From positions 1 through 64,000 of the forward strand of contig NZ_CACVAF010000012.1 of the NCBI RefSeq assembly GCF_902726565.1: a stretch of DNA of 64,000 nt, in the 5' to 3' direction. Position numbers and translations under genes: made by a program. This DNA is from Yersinia vastinensis (lineage in GTDB: Bacteria; Pseudomonadota; Gammaproteobacteria; Enterobacterales; Enterobacteriaceae). Below the pieces are notes generated by a model that saw only the letters and a list, made by a program, of their open reading frames with translations, made no database searches and was not told the origin of the DNA. Positions 20,864 to 29,734 of this stretch are shown in pieces; positions within the stretch are counted from its first letter, which is position 1; each line of letters starts with the position of its first letter.

Positions 20864-21566
20864 AGTTAATAATCTGCAAGTCCGCTTTGCCCAGAAAAAC
20901 CAGATGAAAACGGCGGTTGAATCAGTCAGTTTCGTGGTTGAAGAGGGCGAAACTTTCAGCCTGATCGGGGCTTCTGGCTGCGGCAAGTCGACGGTGTTGC
21001 GCACATTAGCGGGTTTACAGCGAGAGTGGCAAGGCGAGATAACCTTGCTGGGCCAGCCAATACGGTCAGGGCAACGTTTTACGGGCCAGTTGCGTAAGGA
21101 GGTGCAGATGGTATTCCAAGACCCCTATGCCTCACTCCATCCGCAACATAATATTCAGCGCACACTGGGTGAACCGTTAAAAATTCATGGTGAACAGAAC
21201 ATTCAGCAGCGAATTGATCAAGCCCTCGAGCAAGTGGGCTTACCGGCATCTGCGGCCCAGCGTTACCCCCATCAGTTCTCCGGTGGTCAGCGCCAGCGGA
21301 TTGCCATCGCCCGCGCCCTGTTATTACGCCCAAAATTGTTGCTATTAGATGAACCCACTTCGGCATTAGATATGTCGGTGCAGGCTGAAATCCTCAATTT
21401 ACTCAATCATCTGAAGCGTGAATACGGGATGACCTATTTACTCGTGAGCCACGATAGTGATGTGGTTGCGCATATGTCCGAACGAGCCGCAATGATGGAC
21501 GGCGGCAAGATAGTGAGAACCTTTACCCGGCGAGATTTAGAGCTTGCCGAGCATTTTATGGGGTAA
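20850..21566 (+). CDS. ABC importer ATPase (DppF-like)
   Basis: Second ATPase of the importer. The best start is GTG at 20850 (encoding MALIEVNNLQVRF), which has GGAG six bases upstream and overlaps the previous gene by 14 bases. An upstream ATG in the same frame gives residues unlike the family. Walker A GASGCGKST, signature FSGGQRQRI, Walker B LLLLDEPTSALD and LLVSHDSD are intact. 238 residues, lacking the ~60-residue C-terminal tail of many OppF/DppF proteins. Confidence 0.9.
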   Translation: MALIEVNNLQVRFAQKNQMKTAVESVSFVVEEGETFSLIGASGCGKSTVLRTLAGLQREWQGEITLLGQPIRSGQRFTGQLRKEVQMVFQDPYASLHPQHNIQRTLGEPLKIHGEQNIQQRIDQALEQVGLPASAAQRYPHQFSGGQRQRIAIARALLLRPKLLLLDEPTSALDMSVQAEILNLLNHLKREYGMTYLLVSHDSDVVAHMSERAAMMDGGKIVRTFTRRDLELAEHFMG

Positions 21567-21757
21567 CGTTTTATCCTTCACAATAGGGCAGGTTTGAGGA
21601 ATATGAGCGGGCTTTGATTAACAGTGGCCCAATCACAAAAACCTGCCATCATCAGACCTGCCACACAACGGGAGATAAAACTCCCCATGTCAGCCAGCAT
21701 TGAACAGGAATAGAGCAAACGCTAATTTCCTTGTTCTAAGTCAAACTTGTTTACTGT
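21567..21757. other. Gap after importer operon
   Basis: No gene. GGCAGGTTT (21587-21595) and AAACCTGCC (21639-21647) form a 9-bp inverted repeat with a 43-base middle part that has its own GGGC/GCCC pairing. It may end the importer transcript, but no T-run follows. Confidence 0.4.
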
Positions 21758-21805
21758 TATCTATATATAGTGTCTTCAGGAAACAAAGAGACCTATATGT
21801 AGTAG
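21758..21805 (+). promoter_or_regulatory. Two NrdR boxes upstream of nrdD
   Basis: TATCTATATATAGTGT (21758-21773) and GACCTATATGTAGTAG (21790-21805) fit the NrdR box pattern (ACAC-WATATAT-GTGT type). Their cores CTATATATAG and CTATATGTAG are 32 bp apart, about three helical turns as NrdR pairs usually are. NrdR-ATP/dATP repression of nrdDG is expected. By consensus only. Confidence 0.7.
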
Positions 21806-21870
21806 TTATCCACAAAACCATCCACACCCTCTCGCAGCCCTTATGTGCTGTGGGTTGTCTTGTGGATAAC
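21805..21870. promoter_or_regulatory. Inverted pair of DnaA boxes in a hairpin-forming leader
   Basis: GTTATCCACAA (21805-21815) and TTGTGGATAAC (21860-21870) are exact inverted copies, each holding the strong DnaA box TTATCCACA (21806-21814 plus strand; 21861-21869 minus strand). The pairing can extend inward imperfectly (ATCCACA with TGTGGGTT). The element ends 29 bases before the nrdD start. Confidence 0.7.
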
Positions 21871-21898
21871 CTTTGCTGCAGGATACAGGAGCGACATT

Positions 21899-24037
21899 GT
21901 GAAAACAGTAGTGATTAAACGGGACGGTTGTCAGGTGCCTTTTGATGAGGTGCGAATCAAGGAAGCCGTCGAACGCGCAGCTTTAGCTGTTGGCGTTGTC
22001 GATGCAGATTATTGTGCAACTGTTGCCCGAGTGGTCGCTCAGACGATGGAGAACCAGTCGAAGGTTGATATCCGCGATATCCAGACTGCGGTAGAAAACC
22101 AACTGATGGCCGGTCAATACAAGCAGCTCGCCCGAGCCTATATCGAGTATCGCCATGACAGAGATATTTCGCGGGAACTGCGCGGTCGCCTGAACCAAGA
22201 AATCCGGGGTTTAGTAGAGCAAAGTAACAAAGCCCTGCTGAACGAAAATGCCAATAAAGACAGTAAAGTCATCCCGACTCAGCGCGATCTGCTGGCCGGT
22301 ATTGTTGCGAAACACTACGCGAAACAACATATATTGCCACGTGACGTGGTGCTGGCTCATGAACGCGGTGAAATTCACTATCATGATCTGGATTACGCAC
22401 CCTTCTTCCCCATGTTCAACTGCATGTTAATTGACCTTAATGGCATGCTGACTCAAGGCTTTAAAATGGGTAACGCGGAAATCGAACCGCCAAAATCCAT
22501 TTCTACCGCCACCGCAGTGACAGCACAGATTATCGCGCAGGTCGCCAGCCATATATATGGTGGTACAACCATCAACCGCATAGATGAAATTCTGGCCCCA
22601 TTTGTCACTGAAAGTTTTAATAAGCATAAGGCTGTGGCTGAAGAGTGGCAGATCCCCGATGCCGCTGGTTATGCCATGTCACGTACCGAAAAAGAGTGCT
22701 ACGACGCCTTCCAATCATTGGAATATGAAGTCAATACGCTGCATACCGCCAATGGCCAAACACCGTTTGTTACCTTTGGATTTGGGTTGGGCACCAGTTG
22801 GCAATCGCGCATGATTCAGCAAGCTATCCTGCGTAATCGCATCGCCGGTTTGGGAAAAAACCGTAAAACAGCGGTGTTCCCGAAACTGGTCTTTGCTATT
22901 CGTGATGGCCTGAACCACAAATTTGGCGATGCCAACTACGATATCAAGCAGTTAGCGCTTGAGTGCGCCACCAAACGCATGTATCCCGATATTCTGAATT
23001 ACGATCAAGTGGTGAAAGTCACGGGATCCTTTAAAACGCCTATGGGTTGCCGCAGCTTCTTGGGTGTGTATGAAGAGAATGGTGAGCAAATCCATGATGG
23101 CCGTAACAATCTGGGGGTTATTAGTCTTAACCTGCCACGCATTGCACTGGAAGCCAAAGGGAATGAAGAGAAATTTTGGCAATTGCTGGATGAGCGTCTG
23201 CTGCTAGCCAAAAAAGCCTTGATGACCCGTATTGCCCGTCTGGAGGGGATTAAAGCGCGTGTCGCCCCGATCCTATACATGGAAGGTGCCTGCGGAGTGC
23301 GGTTGCAAGCAGATGATAATGTTGCTGAAATCTTTAAAAATGGCCGCGCTTCTATCTCTTTGGGCTTTATTGGTATTCACGAAACCGTTAATGCGCTGTT
23401 TGGTCATCAGACTCATGTCTTTGATAACGAAAAATTACGTGAAAAAGGCGTGGCGATCGTCGAGCGAATGAGGCAAGCAACCGATACTTGGAAAGAAGAA
23501 ACCGGTTATGCCTTCAGCTTGTACAGTACTCCGAGTGAAAATCTGTGCGACCGCTTCTGTCGCCTTGATACCGCCGAGTTTGGCGTGGTAGAGGGCGTCA
23601 CAGACAAAGGCTATTACACCAACAGCTTCCATCTGGATGTTGAAAAGAAAGTGAACCCGTACGACAAACTCGATTTTGAAGCACCTTATCCACCTTTGGC
23701 TAACGGCGGTTTCATCTGTTACGGCGAATACCCTAACTTGCAGCATAACCTCAGAGCACTGGAAGATGTCTGGGATTACAGCTACAGCCGAGTCCCTTAT
23801 TACGGCACCAACACGCCAATTGATGAGTGCTACGAGTGCGGCTTTACCGGTGAGTTCTCTTGCACCAGCAAAGGCTTCACTTGCCCGAAATGTGGCAATC
23901 ATGAACCCTCGAAAGTGTCTGTCACTCGTCGGGTATGTGGCTATCTGGGCAGCCCGGATGCACGACCATTCAATGCCGGTAAGCAAGAAGAAGTGAAACG
24001 TCGGGTAAAACACTTGGCTAACGGGCAATTGGGTTGA
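21899..24037 (+). CDS. nrdD: Anaerobic ribonucleoside-triphosphate reductase
   Basis: Glycyl-radical enzyme that reduces ribonucleotides to deoxyribonucleotides without oxygen, using formate. An N-terminal ATP-cone (KRDGCQVPFDEVRIKEAVERA) senses dATP/ATP. The C-terminal zinc site is built from CYECGF and CPKCG, and the radical glycine lies in RRVCGYLGS. The GTG start at 21899 is preferred: it has AGGAG nine bases upstream, gives MKTVVIKRDG, and makes 712 residues, equal to E. coli NrdD; the longer frame would run into the hairpin. Followed by an ERIC and nrdG. Confidence 0.96.
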   Translation: MKTVVIKRDGCQVPFDEVRIKEAVERAALAVGVVDADYCATVARVVAQTMENQSKVDIRDIQTAVENQLMAGQYKQLARAYIEYRHDRDISRELRGRLNQEIRGLVEQSNKALLNENANKDSKVIPTQRDLLAGIVAKHYAKQHILPRDVVLAHERGEIHYHDLDYAPFFPMFNCMLIDLNGMLTQGFKMGNAEIEPPKSISTATAVTAQIIAQVASHIYGGTTINRIDEILAPFVTESFNKHKAVAEEWQIPDAAGYAMSRTEKECYDAFQSLEYEVNTLHTANGQTPFVTFGFGLGTSWQSRMIQQAILRNRIAGLGKNRKTAVFPKLVFAIRDGLNHKFGDANYDIKQLALECATKRMYPDILNYDQVVKVTGSFKTPMGCRSFLGVYEENGEQIHDGRNNLGVISLNLPRIALEAKGNEEKFWQLLDERLLLAKKALMTRIARLEGIKARVAPILYMEGACGVRLQADDNVAEIFKNGRASISLGFIGIHETVNALFGHQTHVFDNEKLREKGVAIVERMRQATDTWKEETGYAFSLYSTPSENLCDRFCRLDTAEFGVVEGVTDKGYYTNSFHLDVEKKVNPYDKLDFEAPYPPLANGGFICYGEYPNLQHNLRALEDVWDYSYSRVPYYGTNTPIDECYECGFTGEFSCTSKGFTCPKCGNHEPSKVSVTRRVCGYLGSPDARPFNAGKQEEVKRRVKHLANGQLG

Positions 24038-24047
24038 TGGCTAAAAA

Positions 24048-24248
24048 CAATGACCCAAAGTCATTGCGGCTACTGTAGACACTAAGCAAACGCATCCCGA
24101 TGAGCTTACTCCACGTAAGTGATTCGGGTGACAAATTAGCCGGGAGCCGATTTGAACGCTGTTTGCTGTGCTCTAGAAGAGGCGAGGCCCAAGGATGGAC
24201 CGAGCAATAGAACATAGCCAATCCCTGAGGCTTCAAGTACAAGGGAGA
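24048..24248. repeat. ERIC element (long form with internal insert)
   Basis: 201 bp. Core CATCCCGATGAGCTTACTCCACGTAAGTGATTCGGGTGA, then an insert of about 70-80 bp (GCCGATTTGAACGCTG...GGCGAGGCCCAAGG...GAGCAATAGAAC), then the usual end CTTCAAGTACAAGGGAGA. It lies inside the nrdD-nrdG operon, and its last bases, AGGGAG, are the nrdG ribosome-binding site. Confidence 0.88.
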
Positions 24249-24253
24249 CACTG

Positions 24254-24718
24254 ATGAATTACCATCAATATTACCCAGTCGACGTGATTAATGGCCCTGG
24301 CACTCGCTGCACGCTGTTTGTTTCCGGCTGTGTCCACGAATGTGTGGGATGCTATAACAAAAGTACCTGGCGGCTTAATTCGGGTAAGCCGTTTACTCAG
24401 GAAATGGAGGATCAGATCATTGCTGATCTGAATGACTCCCGTATCCAGCGGCAAGGGTTATCCCTCTCCGGTGGTGATCCGCTGCACCCGCAAAATTTGT
24501 CAGCTATTTTGTCGCTGGTAAAACGCGTACGCCAAGAGTGCGATGACAAAGATATCTGGCTCTGGACTGGCTACACACTTGACGAACTGACCGACGAACA
24601 ACAGCAAGTGGTTTCACTGATCAACGTACTGGTCGATGGCAAATTTGTGCAAGACCTCAAAGACCCGTCACTTATTTGGCGTGGTAGCGGTAATCAGGTC
24701 ATCCATTATCTGCGCTAG
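24254..24718 (+). CDS. nrdG: Anaerobic RNR activating protein
   Basis: Radical-SAM activase that generates the glycyl radical on NrdD. The [4Fe-4S] motif is C26-x3-C30-x2-C33 (CVHECVGC), followed by the SAM-binding LSGGDPLHP. 154 residues, the usual size. The start at 24254 has GGGAG six bases upstream, contributed by the end of the ERIC. Cotranscription with nrdD is expected but has to pass through the ERIC hairpin. Confidence 0.96.
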   Translation: MNYHQYYPVDVINGPGTRCTLFVSGCVHECVGCYNKSTWRLNSGKPFTQEMEDQIIADLNDSRIQRQGLSLSGGDPLHPQNLSAILSLVKRVRQECDDKDIWLWTGYTLDELTDEQQQVVSLINVLVDGKFVQDLKDPSLIWRGSGNQVIHYLR

Positions 24719-25110
24719 CCTATTCCAAGGCGTAATCAATCTGAGTACGCTCCACAACATCCAGAGCAGACTATCATCACTGGGCAAGCCAGCAATATCA
24801 CCAAGCTGACTTTGCTCAGTCCATTGATTTTAGCTACGCCCTCTCAGAAGGACACCACCACGGCGTAGAAATAACTCAATGTGATAAATTTTTTTATTCG
24901 CTTTACATGCCCCTCTAGCCGCAAAAAAACTTCATCGTACCGCCATCTCAGCTTAACCCTATTGTCATTAAAAACCGCCAGCATAGCGGTGAGATCACTT
25001 ACTGGTTATCGCCATGACAAGCTGCCACCTACCCGTCCATGCTTATTTTTCTGTCATTTCATCGTGGTCACGGTCAGGGGGGGCTAAGACTCAGAGAGGG
25101 TATATCCGCC
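24719..25110. other. Gap between nrdG and phnF
   Basis: 392 bp, no gene. It should hold the promoter of the phn operon. A weak Pho-box-like stretch ATTGTCATTAAAAACCGCCA (24961-24980) and CTGTCAT at 25048-25060 are the only resemblances to PhoB sites that I can see; neither has two good 7-mers at 11-bp spacing. ACCGC...GCGGT (24974-24990) makes a small inverted repeat beside the first. No clear nrdG terminator. Confidence 0.35.
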
Positions 25111-25836
25111 ATGCACTTATCTAGACCACCGACCAGTTATCCCACCCGCTATCAACAAATTGCGGCCCAATTGGAGCAAGAACTGCGTGGCGCCTATCGC
25201 TGTGGCGATTATCTGCCTTCAGAGCAACAGTTGGCTGACCACTATCAAGTGAACCGCCACACCTTACGGCGGGCAGTGGATGAATTGGTCGAACGCGGCT
25301 GGTTACAGCGCCGTCAGGGCATCGGCATTTTGGTGTTGATGCGCCCTTATAACTATCCGCTGCATGCCAATGCTCGCTTTAGCCAGAACTTACTCGATCA
25401 AGGGAGTGACCCCACCAGTGAGCGCTTACTTGCAGTTCTACGTCCTTGTATTGAGCATGTAGCAAAAGCGCTGTCACTGACCGAAGGGACGCCTGTTATC
25501 CATCTGCGCACGTTACGGCGTGTCAATGGTGTGCCAGTCTGCGTTATCGATCACTACCTGCCAGACCTGAATTGGTGGCCTGTTCTTCAACAGTTTAACG
25601 CCGGTTCACTACATCAATTTATCACCCAGCATCTACAACAACCGCTGCGTCGCAGCCAGACCCGAATCAGTGCGCGACGTGCTCAGGCAAAAGAGAGCCG
25701 TTTGCTTGAAATTGCTACCCATGCGCCGCTGCTGTGTGTACGAACCCTGAATGTCTGTGCTGATAGCCAGCAAGTGGCGGAATATTCCGTCAGCCTGACC
25801 CGTGCCGACATGATTGAACTGACCATGGAGCACTAA
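25111..25836 (+). CDS. phnF: GntR-family regulator of the C-P lyase operon
   Basis: HutC-subfamily GntR transcription factor, first gene of the phn operon, presumed repressor responding to a phosphonate-derived ligand. N-terminal winged helix with LPSEQQLADHYQVNRHTLRRAVDELVERGW (~36-65), and a C-terminal UTRA-type ligand domain with FSQNLLDQG and ARRAQAKE as in E. coli PhnF. The start at 25111 (MHLSRPPTSYPTRYQQI) is preceded by GAGAGGG. 241 residues, identical in length to E. coli. Its stop is immediately followed by the phnG ATG. Confidence 0.95.
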   Translation: MHLSRPPTSYPTRYQQIAAQLEQELRGAYRCGDYLPSEQQLADHYQVNRHTLRRAVDELVERGWLQRRQGIGILVLMRPYNYPLHANARFSQNLLDQGSDPTSERLLAVLRPCIEHVAKALSLTEGTPVIHLRTLRRVNGVPVCVIDHYLPDLNWWPVLQQFNAGSLHQFITQHLQQPLRRSQTRISARRAQAKESRLLEIATHAPLLCVRTLNVCADSQQVAEYSVSLTRADMIELTMEH

Positions 25837-26313
25837 ATGGAAAGCGCCTCTACACCTCGACAGAGCTGGATGTCAGTGCTGGCTCATAGCCAACCGGATG
25901 AATTACTTGCCCACTGGCAACCATTGAATTTATCACCGCACTATCAGGTTATCCGTGCACCGGAAATTGGCTTGAACCAATTGCAAGCCAGAATGGGGGG
26001 CACAGGCCGTCGGTTTATTCTCGGTGATATGACCATTACCCGTGCCGTCATTAAGCTCAATGACCACGCGGATATTTACGGCTACAGCTACATCGCTGGG
26101 CGCAATAAACCTCATGCTGAACTTTGCGCACTGCTCGATGCTTTGCTGCAACTGTCTACTGTTAGTACCACATCGGCGGGATTAAACGAATTGTTGCTTA
26201 ATACCGTCATTTACCCGCTGGCAGCAGTACAACAGGAACGGCGGGAATTACGCGCTCGTGCCATCGCCACCAGCAAGGTTGATTTCTTCACATTGGTGCG
26301 AGGAGAAGATTGA
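25837..26313 (+). CDS. phnG: C-P lyase core subunit PhnG
   Basis: Part of the PhnGHIJ core complex that, with PhnI, attaches the phosphonate to ribose of ATP. The family signature MGGTGRRFILGDMTITRA is present (~50-67); 158 residues, close to E. coli (150). Starts directly after the phnF stop (TAAATG) and overlaps phnH by 4 bases (ATGA-type), so translation is coupled. Confidence 0.95.
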   Translation: MESASTPRQSWMSVLAHSQPDELLAHWQPLNLSPHYQVIRAPEIGLNQLQARMGGTGRRFILGDMTITRAVIKLNDHADIYGYSYIAGRNKPHAELCALLDALLQLSTVSTTSAGLNELLLNTVIYPLAAVQQERRELRARAIATSKVDFFTLVRGED

Positions 26314-26894
26314 TGACTATACTCAGCCATTTCGACCATCCGGTTGACGATGCCCAACACGCTTTTCGGCGTATTCTCAAAGCATTAAGCGAACCCGGTG
26401 TGCTGGTTTCATTGCCACATAGCATGGGTTGGCAGCCATTGACCCCCGCAGCAACCAGCATTCTGCTAACACTGGCAGATCAGGAAACACCACTCTATCT
26501 AGAGGCCCCGCTGAACAGCGATTCTGTGCAACAGAATTTACGCTTTCACACTGGCGCGCCTTTGGTCGCCAGTAGCAGTGATTCCAGTTTTGCTTTATTT
26601 AGCAATGCGATAACAGAGAAACAGATTGCGAACTGCCCGGTGGGTAGCGAGCTGTCTCCGGAACACTCTGCCACGGTGATTGTTCAGGTTGATAGTCTGC
26701 ACCAAGGCGTGCCGCTGCGCCTACACGGACCGGGCATTGAACACCGTCGTACCGTCGCGCCACAACTGCCAACCTCCGTATTGAATTACCTGCTCAACCG
26801 CCCTGCGGCATTCCCTGCGGGAGTCGATTTCTTACTGACCTGTGGTGAAAACCTGATGGCTATTCCACGAACCACCTATGTGGAGGTGTGCTGA
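26310..26894 (+). CDS. phnH: C-P lyase core subunit PhnH
   Basis: Structural/PLP-transferase-like subunit of the C-P lyase core. The 194 residues begin HFDHPVDDAQHAFRRILKALSEPG, the family start, with LRFHTGAPL in the middle and FPAGVDFLLTCG near the end. Overlaps phnG by 4 and phnI by 1 base. Confidence 0.95.
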   Translation: MMTILSHFDHPVDDAQHAFRRILKALSEPGVLVSLPHSMGWQPLTPAATSILLTLADQETPLYLEAPLNSDSVQQNLRFHTGAPLVASSSDSSFALFSNAITEKQIANCPVGSELSPEHSATVIVQVDSLHQGVPLRLHGPGIEHRRTVAPQLPTSVLNYLLNRPAAFPAGVDFLLTCGENLMAIPRTTYVEVC

Positions 26895-28018
26895 TGTACG
26901 TTGCAGTCAAAGGTGGTGAGAAAGCTATTGCGGCAGCCCATCAATTGCTGGAACACCAGCGGCGGGGTAACACACAGATCCCGGCTGTCGATTGCGAACA
27001 GATCGAGCAGCAATTAGGTCTGGCGGTGGATCGCGTGATGACCGAAGGCGGTATTTATGATCGCGAACTGGCGGCATTGGCGATCAAACAGGCCAGTGGC
27101 GATCTGGTGGAAGCCATTTTCCTGCTGCGCGCTTATCGCACGACCCTACCTCGTCTGGCAATCAGCCAGCCGCTGGCAAGTGAAAATATGCGGCTAGAAC
27201 GACGTATTTCAGCCATTTACAAAGATTTGCCGGGTGGACAAGTGCTCGGCCCAACCTACGATTACACCCATCGTCTGTTGGATTTCACCCTGTTGGCCTC
27301 CGGCGATACCCCCCATATCCGTAAAGGCAGAGAAACAGCACCGGACGTATTTTCACAAAATCCTTGCACTCATGTGTTTGATTTATTAGCACAAGAACAG
27401 TTAGCGAAAGTCGAGTGTGATAACGGTGCCCAGCCGGAAGATATCACCCGCAACCCGCCAGTTTACCCCTGCAACCGCTCGGCTCGGCTGCAACAACTGG
27501 TGCGCGGCGATGAGGGCTTTCTGCTAGCACTCGGTTATTCCACTCAGCGCGGTTATGGCCGCACACATCCCTTCGCCGCCGAAATCCGTACCGGCTACCT
27601 GACCATTTCCATCCAGCCCGAAGAGCTGGGTTTTGCTATCGATATTGGCGAGATCTTGCTCACTGAGTGCGAAATGGTGAATGGATTTGTTAGCCCGGAA
27701 TCCGAGCCGCCACATTTTACTCGCGGCTACGGGCTGGTCTTTGGGCGCGGTGAGCGCAAGGCAATGTCGATGGCATTGATGGATCGCGCACTGCAAAGTC
27801 GTGAATATGACGAAAACGTCACTAGCCCAGCGCAGGATGAAGAATTTGTTTTGGCGCATGCCGATAACGTCGAAGCCGCCGGTTTTGTTTCTCACCTTAA
27901 ATTGCCCCATTACGTCGATTTTCAGGCTGAACTGGAGCTACTGAAACGTCTGCGCCGTGAACATTTGTCATCCCCCCTACAGTCATCCTCTCGAGCACAG
28001 GAGCCACATCATGACTGA
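26894..28018 (+). CDS. phnI: C-P lyase core subunit PhnI
   Basis: Nucleosidase subunit that with PhnG/H/L makes the ribose-1-phosphonate triphosphate from ATP and a phosphonate. MYVAVKGGEKAI at 26894 is the conserved N-terminus; the start overlaps the phnH stop (TGATG). 374 residues, about 20 more than the E. coli protein, the excess being a Ser/Arg-rich tail (LSSPLQSSSRAQEPHHD). The segment GYGRTHPFAAEIRTG is conserved. Confidence 0.95.
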   Translation: MYVAVKGGEKAIAAAHQLLEHQRRGNTQIPAVDCEQIEQQLGLAVDRVMTEGGIYDRELAALAIKQASGDLVEAIFLLRAYRTTLPRLAISQPLASENMRLERRISAIYKDLPGGQVLGPTYDYTHRLLDFTLLASGDTPHIRKGRETAPDVFSQNPCTHVFDLLAQEQLAKVECDNGAQPEDITRNPPVYPCNRSARLQQLVRGDEGFLLALGYSTQRGYGRTHPFAAEIRTGYLTISIQPEELGFAIDIGEILLTECEMVNGFVSPESEPPHFTRGYGLVFGRGERKAMSMALMDRALQSREYDENVTSPAQDEEFVLAHADNVEAAGFVSHLKLPHYVDFQAELELLKRLRREHLSSPLQSSSRAQEPHHD

Positions 28019-28892
28019 CGTTCTCACCGGCTACAATCTGGGTTACCTAGATGAGCAGACCAAACGAACGTTACGCCGCGCGCTACTTAAAGCTGTGGCG
28101 ATCCCCGGTTATCAAGTCCCGTTTGGTGGACGTGAAATGCCGATGCCTTACGGTTGGGGCACTGGAGGCATTCAGCTAACGGCCTGTCTAATTGGCCGCT
28201 TTGATGTCTTGAAAGTGATTGACCAAGGGGCTGATGACACCACCAACGCGGTATCGATCCGCCGCTTTTTCCAGCGCGTCAGTGGAGTTGCTACCACGGA
28301 AAAAACCACCGATGCCACGTTGATCCAAACCCGGCATCGCATCCCTGAGACACCGTTAACTGAGGATCAGATCCTTATCTATCAAGTGCCGATCCCCGAA
28401 CCACTGCGGTTTATTGAACCACGCGAAACCGAGACGCGAAAAATGCATGCGCTGGAAGAGTATGGCGTGATGCAGGTGAAACTGTATGAGGATATCGCGC
28501 GCTACGGCCATATCGCCACCACCTATGCCTATCCGGTGAAAGTGAATGATCGCTACGTAATGGACCCGTCGCCGATCCCAAAATTTGATAACCCCAAAAT
28601 GCATATGATGCCCGCTCTACAACTGTTTGGCGCTGGCCGTGAAAAACGCCTTTATGCTCTGCCGCCCTTTACCAAAGTGGAAAGTCTGGATTTTGACGAT
28701 CACCCATTTACCGTGCAGGAATGGAATGAACCCTGCACCCTGTGCGGCTCGCGTCACAGTTATCTTGATGAAGTGGTCATGGATGATAGGGGCAGCCGGA
28801 TGTTTGTCTGCTCGGATACGGATTTTTGTCAGCAGCAATTAGCGCAGGGTGCCGCGCAAAATAACCTGACTCAGGAGGGAGCAATCCAATGA
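28011..28892 (+). CDS. phnJ: C-P lyase PhnJ (radical SAM)
   Basis: Catalytic subunit that breaks the carbon-phosphorus bond using a [4Fe-4S] cluster and SAM, releasing the alkane and a cyclic ribose phosphate. The unusual C-terminal cysteine set is visible: C-x2-C (CTLCGSRHSYLDE) followed by VCSDTDFC. These provide the cluster ligands and the catalytic cysteine. The start at 28011 (MTDVLTGYNLGYLDE) overlaps phnI by 8 bases and has AGGAG nine bases before it. 293 residues versus ~281 usual; the additional residues are at the C-terminus. Confidence 0.96.
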   Translation: MTDVLTGYNLGYLDEQTKRTLRRALLKAVAIPGYQVPFGGREMPMPYGWGTGGIQLTACLIGRFDVLKVIDQGADDTTNAVSIRRFFQRVSGVATTEKTTDATLIQTRHRIPETPLTEDQILIYQVPIPEPLRFIEPRETETRKMHALEEYGVMQVKLYEDIARYGHIATTYAYPVKVNDRYVMDPSPIPKFDNPKMHMMPALQLFGAGREKRLYALPPFTKVESLDFDDHPFTVQEWNEPCTLCGSRHSYLDEVVMDDRGSRMFVCSDTDFCQQQLAQGAAQNNLTQEGAIQ

Positions 28893-29686
28893 TTACCGCA
28901 CAAAAACAGGCCACTGCTCATCCACTGTTGTCTGTGGAAAGTCTCACCCACTTATACGCGCCGGGTAAAGGGTTCAGCGATGTCTCTTTCCAACTGTACC
29001 CCGGTGAAGTGTTGGGGGTTGTGGGTGAATCCGGTTCAGGGAAAACCACGCTACTGAAATCCATTTCGGCCCGTCTGGCCCCCCAGCAGGGGCAGATTAT
29101 TTACCGCCCTGACACGCAGTCATCTGTTGATTTATATCAGATGGCCGAAAGCCAGCGCCGCCGCTTGCTCCGCACCGAGTGGGGAGTGGTTCATCAGCAT
29201 CCACTCGATGGTCTGCGCCCACAGGTTTCGGCGGGTGGCAATATTGGTGAGCGCTTGATGGCTATCGGCCAGCGTCACTATGGCGAAATACGCCAACAAG
29301 CAGGCCGCTGGCTAGAAGACGTCGAAATTCCACTCTCCCGATTGGATGACCTGCCCACCACTTTCTCTGGCGGTATGCAACAGCGGCTGCAAATTGCCCG
29401 CAATCTGGTGACGCATCCCAAACTGGTATTTATGGATGAACCCACAGGCGGACTGGATGTCTCCGTGCAAGCTCGGCTATTGGATTTGCTGCGCAATCTG
29501 GTGGTGGAAATGCAGCTAGCCGTGGTGATTGTCACCCATGACTTAGGGGTTGCTCGCCTACTGGCAAACCGCCTGTTGGTGATGAAAGAAGGCCGGGTCA
29601 TTGAAAGTGGCCTGACCGACCGGGTACTCGATGATCCGCATCATCCTTATACCCAGTTGTTGGTGTCATCGGTGCTGCAAAACTGA
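28889..29686 (+). CDS. phnK: C-P lyase ABC-type protein PhnK
   Basis: ATP-binding-cassette protein that docks on the PhnGHIJ core. It is not a transporter ATPase, despite the fold. Walker A GESGSGKT, signature FSGGMQQRL and Walker B LVFMDEPTGGLD are present; 265 residues. Its start overlaps the phnJ stop by 4 bases (ATGA). Confidence 0.94.
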   Translation: MITAQKQATAHPLLSVESLTHLYAPGKGFSDVSFQLYPGEVLGVVGESGSGKTTLLKSISARLAPQQGQIIYRPDTQSSVDLYQMAESQRRRLLRTEWGVVHQHPLDGLRPQVSAGGNIGERLMAIGQRHYGEIRQQAGRWLEDVEIPLSRLDDLPTTFSGGMQQRLQIARNLVTHPKLVFMDEPTGGLDVSVQARLLDLLRNLVVEMQLAVVIVTHDLGVARLLANRLLVMKEGRVIESGLTDRVLDDPHHPYTQLLVSSVLQN

Positions 29687-29734
29687 TTTTCAGCTTTCGG
29701 CCCTAATCCGTAAGTCAGCTAACGAGAACTCACT

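Noticed and set aside
21587-21647. Inverted repeat after the importer operon as an intrinsic terminator
   Set aside because: Arms pair over a 43-base middle and no T-run follows; noted only as a possible structure.
24961-25066. Pho boxes upstream of phnF
   Set aside because: Only scattered TGTCAT-like words; no pair of good 7-mers at 11-bp spacing, so not called as a regulatory site.
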